Shown here: positions 24,316 to 32,968 of the stretch, piece after piece | Layout of the letters: each line of letters begins with the position of its first letter | Numbering within the stretch: the stretch's first letter is position 1 | Origin: Pelagomonas calceolata | Taxonomy: Eukaryota; Sar; Pelagophyceae; Pelagomonadales; Pelagomonadaceae | Assembly: GCA_918797485.1 (NCBI GenBank) | Contig: CAKKNE010000003.1 | Location: forward strand, 2,666,001-2,730,000 | DNA length: 64,000 nucleotides | Reading direction: 5' to 3' | Made by a program: the position numbers and the translations under genes | Notes under the pieces: model-generated | Told to the model about the DNA's origin: nothing | Databases searched by the model: none | What the model saw: only the letters and a program-made list of their open reading frames with translations

Positions 24316-25876
24316 CTCACTGAGTCTTGCGGCTCGCCAAATTACACCAGCGTTTGACGCCGCCATCTACCGTCCATATAGTACATCATATACACTCCAG
24401 CCCAGTTTTCATACAAGTTCGACGGAACCGGAGCCGACGGCCCGCGCTCGGAGAGCAGAAAAAGAATTCTACTAGACAACTCCCGAGTTTATGTTCGTTT
24501 CCTTCCGTTTGTTAGTGGTAGATTCCATCTTAATCGCCTCGGCGTGACTGAGCTACATTAGATGTCCCGTTAGAGCCTCACGGCGAAGCGACTTCGAGCC
24601 CCCGCGTTTATACAAAGGGGGGTGCAGAACCAATACCTGCGAGTATCAGCGACGCCACTACCCAGATGGACCATAACGCCGTTGTTCTATTCACGATCGA
24701 CCGACTTGCCCGTTCTCCGCGGACGACGGTACGTTGACGGAGCACCGGAAAGGCCCCAGACCGGTGAGTTATAAAATAAATTTGCGTTTCAGGCGGTTCG
24801 GTTACCAGATGAGCCATCCAACCGGGTTGAACGTCTACTACATTTAATTACTTGTCCATAAATCACCGGGCGGCTCGGCCAACTCGCGAGCGCACGATCT
24901 CACTCATATGGGGTGCAACACCGGACCTGCGACCATCAGCCCGTGTACCATCACCATGGACCATAACTCGATCATTTGTTTCATGATCGACCGACTTACG
25001 CGAGGTCCAGATCAAGATGTTCACGTCCCGAGCGTGGTCGGCCCAAAGTACCCTTCTCGTGGTGTAGATGTCATATACTCGTAGTTGACTATCGCTGGGG
25101 TAGTATGGGACCCAGCGAGACCGCTACGGCGACTACTGGGGGCCCTCGGGTAATTGACGTTTTGACGGGGGACGGGGCGCCATCGGGTCCAAATTGTTTA
25201 CTTTTTTCGGATGTAGATCGGCTCTCGGACGCCCTCTGGGATAGGTCTGAGATCGGGTAGTCGCCTATAGCGCCTGCGCCGGTTCTTGGTGCTCCCCGAG
25301 AGCTCTGGATCGAGAAGTTGTCCGACTTGTGCTCAAGCCCGATGTCTGGCTGGGGACCTGTACTGATATGTATCCACCGATCGAAGCGCCCGCGCTTGCG
25401 GCGTAGGCGATTGCACATGTCTAGTATCGACCCTAGGCGACCCCCGGGAGGCCTCTGGACCGCGAATTGACTGGATTCCATCGGCGCGGTCGTCATGGCG
25501 GCGTCGTCAATATCGCGACGTCAAGAAATTAATTTTTTCACCCCCCAGGAGTCGTCCTATTTGTCTCTGTGGACCAGTATCGAACTGAAGGATACTCGAA
25601 TGAGTTCTTGGCAATACTCAAGCTAGCGGCTCTTAGGCTCTAGCGAGCCTAAAAGAAATTTTTGTGAAGCCAAACACAAACGTCACAAGCTGACTAGAGA
25701 GCTCGCGGACAGCAGATTCGCATCGTGCTGGCCGACATCAAACACCTGTCGGACGAGCACATCGTTAGACAGCCCGCAGCAAAAGTTGCCAGCTACCCGC
25801 AAAGTTGCCAGCAACAATAACCCCGCGGCGGGTCGCGGCTAGGCGGCCTAGCTCTAAGCAAAGCAAATTAAAAAAA
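24316..25876. other. gene-poor zone with lower GC and a diverged repeat
   Basis: About 1.56 kb without a convincing gene. It is visibly richer in A/T than its surroundings. It holds a diverged direct repeat (24617-24708 and 24909-24998) and, near the next gene, a perfect hairpin TTAGGCTC-TAGC-GAGCCTAA at 25633-25652. A 135-codon frame on the minus strand (25089-25496, ATG start) has no recognisable features and I do not call it a gene. No tRNA or other RNA gene is apparent. Confidence 0.55.
24617..24998 (+). repeat. diverged direct repeat, two copies of about 90 bp, 290 bp apart
   Basis: Copy A (24617-24708) and copy B (24909-24998) share GGGGTGCA, ACCTGCGA, ATCAGC, ATGGACCATAAC and GATCGACCGACTT in the same order with nearly the same spacing. 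They have diverged strongly between these blocks, suggesting an old duplication or a relic of a dispersed repeat. Confidence 0.65.
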
Positions 25877-26689
25877 ATGGCCTCCTACACGCAAGTCACA
25901 CCGGAGGAGGAAGTAGCAGGCTTGATGTCCGCCTCCGAGCGCCGCCGGCGCTTCATCGCGGCCGAGGCCGAGAAGGAGAACGCAATAAAAGCAAGAGCCG
26001 TCAACGCCCTCGCGGAGGACGAAGCGCTCGCGGCGCGCCTGCAGGACGCCGAGAACTCCGCAGCGAGCGAGCCGGTGGCCTTCAACGCGCACAGCGACAC
26101 TCTGACAGAGGAGGCGCTCGCGCGCCTCGCGGCCGAGGACAAGTCGGCGCAGGACGCGGCGCTGGCGCGGCGGCTCTCGGGCGCCGACGACCCGGACGCG
26201 GCGCTCGCGCGGCGGCTGCAGGCCGCGGAGGTCGTGCCCACGGCGGCGGCCGTCGAGGTCGACCCGGCGCTTGTCCGACAGGTCGCGGGCCGCATCGAGC
26301 GGCTGACCGTGAGCCACCAGGAGCGCGAACGCGCGGACGCGGCGCTGGCCCTGCGGCTCCAGAACGCCGAGCTCACGCAGGGGTCCGCCGTGCCCGAGGA
26401 GAAGGACGACGACGCCGCGATGGCCGCGCGCCTGCAGCGGGACGAAGCTATAGCGTACCGCGACGCGCGGCGCCGCCTGGACGCCTGGACGCCTGGCGAG
26501 ACCCGGACGCCCGTCGCGAGACCGGCCCGGTCGCGGGCCGCGGTGCGCGCGGACATCGCGAGCATCTACGCCGTGCACAACCCCGAGAAGCTCGACAACA
26601 TCGACGCGTTCCTGGACGAGGCGGGCCCCGGCAACGAGGAGGTCCTCCTCGAGGCGATCCAGGACAAGTACGGCGTGCCGCGGTCGTAG
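25877..26689 (+). CDS. protein with a tandem UIM-like ALA-RRLQ array
   Basis: About 270 residues. Five or so short helical units recur: EDEALAARLQDAE, QDAALARRLSGA, PDAALARRLQAAE, ADAALALRLQNAE and DDAAMAARLQRDE. Each has an acidic start, an Ala at a fixed place and a conserved LQ, like ubiquitin-interacting motifs, which have acidic residues then L-AL--S. The Ser of true UIMs is mostly replaced by Arg, so ubiquitin binding is uncertain. The C-terminal 40 residues (IYAVHNPEKLDNIDAFLDEA then LLEAIQDKYGV) match a small helical motif that I associate with stramenopile proteins (HNPEK...KYG). The ATG at 25877 follows an A-rich stretch; the frame upstream opens with TTG. Confidence 0.75.
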   Translation: MASYTQVTPEEEVAGLMSASERRRRFIAAEAEKENAIKARAVNALAEDEALAARLQDAENSAASEPVAFNAHSDTLTEEALARLAAEDKSAQDAALARRLSGADDPDAALARRLQAAEVVPTAAAVEVDPALVRQVAGRIERLTVSHQERERADAALALRLQNAELTQGSAVPEEKDDDAAMAARLQRDEAIAYRDARRRLDAWTPGETRTPVARPARSRAAVRADIASIYAVHNPEKLDNIDAFLDEAGPGNEEVLLEAIQDKYGVPRS

Positions 26690-26717
26690 TAGTGTGTGCT
26701 AAGAGACTTCGTGTTAT

Positions 26718-27638
26718 TCACGCGTCGATCGCCGCGGCCGCCTTCGCCTCGGCCTCCGCGAGCTTCGCCTTGAGGGCCTCGTTCTCTCTCTTCAACTCGT
26801 CCACGTCGACGACCTCGTCCTCGACCGGCTTCTTGACCGGCGTGCCCGCGGCCGCGGCGACTTGTTCCAAGTCGCGCCGCGTCTCGCGCAGCTCCTTCGC
26901 GAGGGCCTCCTGGCGCTCCTCGGCGCGCTTCGCGCGCTCGTCGGCCTGGACGCAGAGCTTCTCCAGCCGCTCGACGGCCTCGTCCTGCCTTTGACGGGTA
27001 CTTTTCACGCGCGGCGGTTCCACGCGTGGAGGTAATGGAGGCGCCGCGCGCACCACCCTTCCGCACCACTCCCACTGCGCGGTGTCGCTCCGGTCCTCGC
27101 GGGGCGCGCGCCAGCCCTCCTGCGAGTAGCGCTGGCGCCGCGAGCCCGGGTACCGTCTCGACTCCCGCGAGTAGCCGTCGTGGAACCAGTCCCGCCGCGG
27201 CAGCGGCGCTAACCTTGAATCGTCGCGCTCGTCCTCGTCGTCATACCGCCGCGGCGCCTGCCACACGACCACCGGGTCGTCGCGCGGCCGCCGCTCCGCA
27301 AAGACGTCGTCGTCGCGCCGGCGCCGCTCGACGACGACAAATTCCTCATCATCATAGTCATCTCGACGCTCGGCAAAGCCCTGGACGGCGTCGCCGCGTC
27401 TCTTCGGCGACATCGCCACGAAGCGCGGCCGCTCGGCGACGTCGACGGCCGCCCGCTCCTGGCGCATCTCGAGCAGCGCGCGGCGCGTTCTTCTCAACTC
27501 GTCCTGGAGCTCGCGCTCTCTTTCACTCTCGCGCGGCGCGCGCCGGTCATCGTCATAGTCGTAGCTACGGCGCCGGGGCTCGACGTAGACGACGTCGGGC
27601 TCGTAGTCGCGCCGCGCACGGCCGTAGTAGGCGGGCAT
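26718..27638 (-). CDS. charged low-complexity and coiled-coil protein
   Basis: 306 residues, family not recognised. The first 200 residues are rich in Arg, Asp, Tyr and Pro (RRRSYDYDDDRRAPRESE and similar), likely disordered. The last 90 form a coiled coil (LEKLCVQADERAKRAEERQE, then DELKRENEALKAKLAEAEAK). The start at 27638 is an ATG. It is convergent with the UIM-like gene, with 28 bp between stop codons. A scaffold or RNA-associated role would fit the composition but is not shown. Confidence 0.65.
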   Translation of the reverse strand: MPAYYGRARRDYEPDVVYVEPRRRSYDYDDDRRAPRESERERELQDELRRTRRALLEMRQERAAVDVAERPRFVAMSPKRRGDAVQGFAERRDDYDDEEFVVVERRRRDDDVFAERRPRDDPVVVWQAPRRYDDEDERDDSRLAPLPRRDWFHDGYSRESRRYPGSRRQRYSQEGWRAPREDRSDTAQWEWCGRVVRAAPPLPPRVEPPRVKSTRQRQDEAVERLEKLCVQADERAKRAEERQEALAKELRETRRDLEQVAAAAGTPVKKPVEDEVVDVDELKRENEALKAKLAEAEAKAAAAIDA

Positions 27639-28040
27639 CGTTTCGTTGCCTGTTTTTGGCTGCCCGGGATGGGGGCGTTGCGACTACGAGCTTGTGGCGC
27701 TGCTGCCCGCGCTGTGTAACAGCCGCCGCGCGCACGCGGGTTGGTGGATTGCTACTCGTCGGGGAAGCATTCCTGCGGGAGCGATGTCTGGCTGGATAGC
27801 TACGGTGTGGGCGGGCTAGTGGGGCTAGCTAGGTACGAGCTTTGGACAATCGGGGTCGCTGCGCGTGAAGTGTGCCGCGGGAGATTGCAGCTAAGAGGTA
27901 GCGCTCCTGTTGATACGTAATTCATCCGCGCCGATCGCTTGGCATCGCTGCGACTAGCTAGCACACGCTGCAAGGCTCCCATCCCAACACAGCAGTGCTC
28001 TCCCGACGCCGCCGCGCAAGGCGCAACGCAACGAGAGAGG

Positions 28041-29381
28041 ATGATGATGGACGACAGCGACGACGAGTTCGTCCCCGACGACGACGTGCCCATGCGCCAG
28101 GCGAAGCCGCGGCCCGCCCCCAAAAAGAAGCCCGCGGCCGCCCCAAAAGGAAGGAAGAAGAAGGACCTCCCGAAGCTGACGCTCGGCCGCATCACGAAGA
28201 TCGGCGGCAGCGCCCCGCCGCCCGTCCCGCCCCCAAAGCCGAAGGCGAAGGCGCGCGCCGCCAAAGCGGAACCGCCGCGAGCCCCCGCGACCCTCAAGGA
28301 GATCTACCCCCACTGCGTCACCACCGAAAACACGAACAAGCGCTTCTTCAAAGAATGTACACATTTCGAGGGCCACCACCGTTTGACTGTGTCCTGCGTC
28401 GCGACGTTCGACAACCCCGCGACGCACACCCCATTGGTCGTCACGGGATCCGATGATGGCTTGGTGCTGGTCTGGGAGCCGCGCAACGGCCAGTGCATCG
28501 TCGTGCTGGCTGGGCACCGGGGCTGGGTGCGGTGCTTGTGTACGTACCTCGACCCGCACCACGGCGCGGCGTACGGCGGATTTCCCAGGATCGCGTCCGG
28601 CTCCTTCGACAAGAGCGTGAAGATCTGGGATCCCCTCGTGGGCGGCGCCCCGATCTACACGATTGACTTGCCGGCGATGGCTACTGGACTACTTGTATAT
28701 GTCTACGACAAGCAGGCCTATTTATGTCTGGCGACGGGCGGCCGCAACGAGGGCGAGACGACGCTGCGGATACGGACCATGTCCAAGGAGGCGGTCATCG
28801 GCCCGCCGAAGCCCAATGCACCACCTCCTCCGAAAAACACGACGACGATGCTCACCGGACACACGGACATGGTCTACGGCATGGCGACGTTCCACGACCG
28901 CGGCAGGCCCCGGTTGGTGACGGGGTCGCACGACAACCTCGTCAAGGTCTGGGACTTCCTGACGGGGAAAGAACTCTTGACGTTGCGGGGCCACGTCGAG
29001 GGCGTCAACTGCGTCGCCGCGGCCCAGAACGGCAATAAGCCGCTCGTGGCGTCGGGCGCCTACGACTGCAGCGTCGGGGTGTGGGACCCCATCAAAGGCG
29101 GCGGGCCCCTGCTCGTGCTGATGAACCCGGGGGCCGTCGTGACGGCCGTGGCCTTTTTCGCGTGCCCGAAGACGGGCAAGTGCCTGCTGGCCTCGGGCCA
29201 GTCGGACCGGACGCTGCGCGTCTGGGACGCGTTGAAAGGAGGCGACTACCTGCAGCAGGACGTCCTGCCCGACAAGATCCGGGCCATCGCGCCGTCGTTC
29301 GACGGCGTCCACCTGGCCGTGTCGCTCGGGATGATGTACGAGCCTGAAAGAGCTGCGGTAGGCTGTTGGCTAAGCGCGTGA
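28041..29381 (+). CDS. WD40-repeat protein
   Basis: About 446 residues. A basic Pro/Lys-rich leader (KKKPAAAPKGRKKK) precedes a seven-blade-type WD40 propeller. Clear units end in VVTGSDDGLVLVWEP, IASGSFDKSVKIWDP, LVTGSHDNLVKVWDF, VASGAYDCSVGVWDP and LASGQSDRTLRVWDA, each after a GH-type turn such as LAGHRGWVRCL or LTGHTDMVYGMA. The leader suggests nuclear or nucleolar location. I cannot name the orthologue. The start is the first ATG of a run of three (28041); the longer frame opens with TTG. A Pro-rich insertion (KPNAPPPPKNTTTML) lies between blades. Confidence 0.85.
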   Translation: MMMDDSDDEFVPDDDVPMRQAKPRPAPKKKPAAAPKGRKKKDLPKLTLGRITKIGGSAPPPVPPPKPKAKARAAKAEPPRAPATLKEIYPHCVTTENTNKRFFKECTHFEGHHRLTVSCVATFDNPATHTPLVVTGSDDGLVLVWEPRNGQCIVVLAGHRGWVRCLCTYLDPHHGAAYGGFPRIASGSFDKSVKIWDPLVGGAPIYTIDLPAMATGLLVYVYDKQAYLCLATGGRNEGETTLRIRTMSKEAVIGPPKPNAPPPPKNTTTMLTGHTDMVYGMATFHDRGRPRLVTGSHDNLVKVWDFLTGKELLTLRGHVEGVNCVAAAQNGNKPLVASGAYDCSVGVWDPIKGGGPLLVLMNPGAVVTAVAFFACPKTGKCLLASGQSDRTLRVWDALKGGDYLQQDVLPDKIRAIAPSFDGVHLAVSLGMMYEPERAAVGCWLSA

Positions 29382-29965
29382 GTAGTATTTTGGGCAGCGA
29401 CGATGGCGGATCCCTCGGACGATAGTTTGCGAATCCAGAAAGCTTACGCGGGCCCGGGGGTGGTATCACGATGGATCTCGGCGGTTCGTTTTTTGGCGGC
29501 GGCGGCGGCGGGCGTCGGACGGGCGGCAGCACGGCGGGAGGGGAGGGGAAACGACGGGGGTTCGACACGGACTGGATCGTCATCAGGTCCTCATCGCTCT
29601 GCGTGGACGGCCCGCCTAAGAGCATCAGGTGGGCCGAACTCGTTTGCGGCGCTTCTCCGCCGCGCCGACGAATGGTCGGCGCGGCGGCGACACGGCTCCC
29701 CCGTACGATTCATCGGTGTGGCGGAGGAAAAACCGCCGCGGAACTCGTACTGTGGTCGAGGGGAGGGCATCGATTGTGTGGTAATGCCACACGTCAGCGT
29801 GTGGTTTGCGTCCAGGTCATCTGAGCGCGTCCAGCGTCGCGTCTGCTCGGCTCGGCGACGTCGGATAGCCCGCCGACTATGATGTCGGCGGGCGGTGGAG
29901 GCTTGATGGTCGCGCGCGGCAAATCGCCTACCTTGTATTTTGCCGTTTTGCGCCTTGATGCGCGC
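29382..29965. other. intergenic zone with a chain of perfect hairpins
   Basis: No gene is recognised here; open frames on the plus strand look like shadows. It is dominated by inverted repeats (see the next entry), unlike any other intergenic space in the window. Homopurine and GGC-rich runs occur at 29,495-29,560. Confidence 0.5.
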
Positions 29966-30004
29966 TTAGCGCGCGTGGCAGCATCCCTCCTGCTGGATGC
30001 TGCC
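29609..30004. repeat. cluster of seven hairpins within 400 bp
   Basis: Stems: 29609-29617/29627-29635 (9 pairs, one G-T); 29657-29669/29675-29687 (13 pairs, loop GAATG); 29717-29724/29733-29740 (8 pairs with two G-T); 29787-29793/29798-29804 (7 pairs, with an alternative partner GTGTGG at 29776-29781); 29868-29877/29884-29893 (10 pairs, loop TATGAT); 29960-29965/29969-29974 (6 pairs); 29977-29986/29995-30004 (10 pairs). Loops are short. The last two overlap the 3' end of the broken lectin-like gene. Confidence 0.7.
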
Positions 30005-30578
30005 GAAGCGGAGCCCGCGGCGCGCGCTGGGGAACTCGCAGATCTCCGACCCGTCGCAATCTGCTTGCGTCAGGCAGACCCTGCATGCGTGAACGGTTCG
30101 TCGCCGTATCGTACTGGAGGCCCGTCGTGCAGCGCGTGACCGTAAGGTTCGTGGCGGCCGTCGTGTTCGTGCAGGGCTTGCTGGAGCAGAACTTCGTCTC
30201 GACGCAGTAGCTGTGCTTGGAGATGGGGAGGACCTCGTCTTGGCCTAGGTCCAGGTCGGCAAAGCGAGCGTCGGAGATGATGGCTTGGGCCGGCAGGTAG
30301 GGTGGGACAAATCCTGCATCCCACCCCACTATCAGTCTACCGACACCTTCGGGCGGCATGTACGTCGCGGTTCCTTGCACGGAGCTGTCGAGCTCGCCGT
30401 CCACGTAAAGAGTGAGCTTCGAGTTAACGTTCGTGACCCTGATGTCGTAGGTCTTCTGGCCCGCCGCGAAGGCTGTTGCGCTAAATAATACAGTGTGCCT
30501 AGAGTTTGGTTTCCCATGATCTGGCTTGTCGTTTGATTGAACGACGGCCAATTTCCCGTCTGGGCCGAAGAAGAACAT
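29966..30578 (-). pseudogene. 3' remnant of a secreted LamG/concanavalin-like protein gene
   Basis: Read on the minus strand from an ATG at 30578: a jelly-roll fragment with YDIRVTNVNSKLTLYVDGEL, then GVGRLIVGWDAGF and SDARFADLDLG, as in LamG or concanavalin-like lectin domains. A Cys-rich part follows (YCVETKFCSSKPCTNTT). Near 30090-30110 the frame shifts: the first frame ends its sensible part at YDTATN and another continues CRVCLTQADCDGSEICEF to a TAA at about 29966. Leaving out about ten bases would join them, so a small insertion or an unrecognised micro-intron is present. No signal peptide or upstream part exists; the stop of the NSUN2 gene is only 40 bp further. The gene is 5'-truncated. 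Confidence 0.55.
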
Positions 30579-30618
30579 CACCGTCGCGCGCCGGGACCGG
30601 GTTTACCTCTAGGAACTC

Positions 30619-32598
30619 TTACCCCAGCCGCGATCGCAGCACGACCAGGTCCTCCTTCCCCGCGAACACCGAGACGTAGCCCTGGAGGCCGCGCCACGCG
30701 ACGCACGCCGGCGGCCGCGCCGACCCGTCCTCCAGCACAAACACGACGGACCCCGCGCCCAGGGCCGCGACCTCCGCCCGGACCTTCTCGGAGAAGGCCT
30801 CGGGCCCGTGCGAGCCGCCCGCCAGCAGCTTCTCGAAGTCCCCTCTCCCACACGCGACGCGTCTTTTAGTGAGGAACGGCAGCACGAGGTCGACGCCGTC
30901 CTGGGACAGGCGGTAGTCGACCGCGCAGCCCGCCGACTCCGAGGTCCGCGCGAAGGTGATCACGCCCGCGTGGACGACGCGCAGCCGGAGTTGCTTCGCG
31001 CGCTCGCATAACGCGGCGCACGCGGGCGTCCCCAGCACGACCTTCTTCGCCGACTGCTGCGTCGCCATGGCGTTGTCGGCGCCCGACCGGCAGACCAGCA
31101 GCTCCCAGGGGAAGTTTTCGAGGCCGAAGAAGGCGGCCAACTTCGCCGTGTCGGCGGCGTCCCGGAAGCGTACGTACTTCACGTCCTCGGAGAGCTGGCG
31201 GCCGTCGGGCTTGTCTTTTTTCGGCGGCACCTCGGTCGTCGCCGTTTCCGCGACTGTAGAACCTTCCTTGCGCAGGACGCAGACGAAGAAGCCGCCGGCG
31301 TCGGCGTCGTGCGGCAGGAAGCGCATGCAGCGCGTGAGCTGCGTTTGGATGCGTGAGTCCGTCGGCGGGAAGACCGAGGGCCGGAAACGGCGCATTTTAC
31401 CCTCGGGGACGTCGCCGGGCGACGCGTACTCCACTAACCCATCGTCGCCTTCGTCCAAGACCTTCCAGGTCGTCAGGCCCGGCCGTCTTACTAATTGCGG
31501 CGCGCGCGGGTCCTCGATTACCGTCAGCGACGGGTCCGCCCGCAGCAACTCCGCGACCACGGCCTCGTCCTCGACGGGGTTCAGGGAACACGTGGAATAA
31601 ACAAGTGTACCGCCGGGCTTGACGAGCTGCGCCGCCCGCACGGCTATCGACGCCTGCAGCGCGTGGAGCGACGCGCCTGTCGCCGTCGACCATCGATCTA
31701 GGACACCCGGCGTCTTCCGGAGAGTGCCATCACTGGAACAAGGCACGTCCGCCAGGACCTTATCATACAATAACTTGCGTCCATCAGGATCGCGCGGCGT
31801 CGGGATGAGCCGCGCGTCGCCGTGCGTCGCCGCCCAGCACGGCGCGCCCAACCGCTTCAGCTGGTGCACTAACGTATGCGTCCGCTTGAGGTCCTCGTCG
31901 TTCGCGACCACTAAACCTGAAGCATCCTTCAAATCACCGGACCCGGGCGGGAACACCGCCTCGATGAGCTGCGACGTCTTCGAGCCCGGCGCGGCGCAGG
32001 TGTCGAGGACGCGGTCGCCCGGTCGACAAGCCAGGAAGAGAGGAGGCACCATGCTCACGGCCTCCTGGCGGGTTATCGTACCTGCCCGCTCGTGCGCCAC
32101 GAGCAAAGTGTGTAATTCTTTGTGCGCCGGCGACTTGCGCAGGGCCGCGCGCTCGGCGTCGACGCGCCAGGCCCGCCGGTTCGGGATCCAGTCCAAACTC
32201 GTGAGGTTCAGGGGCGCCGTCGCGAAGGCGTGGTAGGCCGCCGCGGAGGCCGCCGGTTCCGCGTCGCGCGAGAAGCGTTCCAGATCCGCCGCGGTCGGGC
32301 CCTCGCTCCGCATGCGCGCCGCGGCGGCGTCGCACCGCCCACACACCTCCCTCAACTCATGTTCGATCTTGCGCGCGAGGCCGTCCGGCGCGGTCACGCG
32401 GAACGTCGCCGGCAGCGGTTTTCTGAAGGTCGCCATCATGCGCCGCCATTCCTCGTCGTCGAGGCCGAGCTGCTGCCTATAATAATCCTCGAAGCGCCGC
32501 GCGCATTTGAGACGGCGCGCGGCGTCCGCCGGCTTTTCCGGGCCCTTGGTCCAGGTGTCGTCGCGCTGGTTGCTCGTGCGGCGGCGTTTCTTGCCCAT
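30619..32598 (-). CDS. NSUN2: tRNA (cytosine-5-)-methyltransferase, NSUN2/Trm4-type
   Basis: About 659 residues. The SAM-binding core has VLDTCAAPGSKTSQLIEAVF (motif I), VVANDEDLKR, the first catalytic Cys in VLADVPCSSDGTLRK and the nucleophile Cys in STCSLNPVEDEAVV. The C-terminal half (KYVRFRDAADTAKLAAFFGL then FPWELLVCRSG) matches NSUN2/Trm4 rather than other NSUN proteins. The enzyme methylates cytosine in tRNA variable loops and anticodon regions. The ATG at 32598 opens MGKKRRRTSNQR, a basic nuclear-type start; three residues further upstream the frame begins with GTG. It is divergent from the 2OG hydroxylase gene. Confidence 0.93.
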   Translation of the reverse strand: MGKKRRRTSNQRDDTWTKGPEKPADAARRLKCARRFEDYYRQQLGLDDEEWRRMMATFRKPLPATFRVTAPDGLARKIEHELREVCGRCDAAAARMRSEGPTAADLERFSRDAEPAASAAAYHAFATAPLNLTSLDWIPNRRAWRVDAERAALRKSPAHKELHTLLVAHERAGTITRQEAVSMVPPLFLACRPGDRVLDTCAAPGSKTSQLIEAVFPPGSGDLKDASGLVVANDEDLKRTHTLVHQLKRLGAPCWAATHGDARLIPTPRDPDGRKLLYDKVLADVPCSSDGTLRKTPGVLDRWSTATGASLHALQASIAVRAAQLVKPGGTLVYSTCSLNPVEDEAVVAELLRADPSLTVIEDPRAPQLVRRPGLTTWKVLDEGDDGLVEYASPGDVPEGKMRRFRPSVFPPTDSRIQTQLTRCMRFLPHDADAGGFFVCVLRKEGSTVAETATTEVPPKKDKPDGRQLSEDVKYVRFRDAADTAKLAAFFGLENFPWELLVCRSGADNAMATQQSAKKVVLGTPACAALCERAKQLRLRVVHAGVITFARTSESAGCAVDYRLSQDGVDLVLPFLTKRRVACGRGDFEKLLAGGSHGPEAFSEKVRAEVAALGAGSVVFVLEDGSARPPACVAWRGLQGYVSVFAGKEDLVVLRSRLG

Positions 32599-32812
32599 GT
32601 TCAGCACTGTTCTTTAGTCGCGTTGCGCAGGGCACGGATGCTGTCCGACACTGCAGGCTCGCCCAGGTGATTGGGATGGTGGGCTAGGCTTTGCTCGTGC
32701 TCGTTGCTGCAGCTGCACAGCACAGCTATTGAAGTCGCGCTGCGCGGCTGGCGTTGCACAGCGGGTACGTATGCGCTTGTTTGGCCAACTTCACACGCAA
32801 GACTCGTCCAGG

Positions 32813-32833
32813 CTAGTGTCTTTAAGCCGCTAG
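32813..32833 (+). promoter_or_regulatory. CTAG-bounded promoter motif, copy 9
   Basis: Reads CTAGTGTCTTTAAGCCGCTAG (21 bp), followed by CTAGC. It is 215 bp from the NSUN2 ATG and 136 bp from the hydroxylase ATG. Confidence 0.6.
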
Positions 32834-32968
32834 CTAGCAAATTTTTGCTTGCGCCGTCGTCCTACCGGCTCAATCGCACGCATTCGTCATTTCACAAGGT
32901 TTTAGAGCTGTGCCGCCAGCGCTGCATTCGCGCACCACGCCTTACTGGTCTTTAGCACTTGTAACGCG

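Noticed and set aside
25089-25496. 135-codon minus-strand frame in the gene-poor zone
   Set aside because: No recognisable domain or targeting sequence, and it lies in repeat-bearing sequence.
27026-27799. Plus-strand frame of 257 codons
   Set aside because: Antisense shadow of the Arg/Asp-rich coiled-coil gene; composition only.
27820-27845. CTAGTGGGGCTAGCTAGG as a further promoter motif copy
   Set aside because: It has CTAG ends but lacks the CTTACA core and the usual spacing.
29403-29882. Plus-strand frames of 117-159 codons in the hairpin zone
   Set aside because: Low complexity and interrupted by inverted repeats; no family resemblance.
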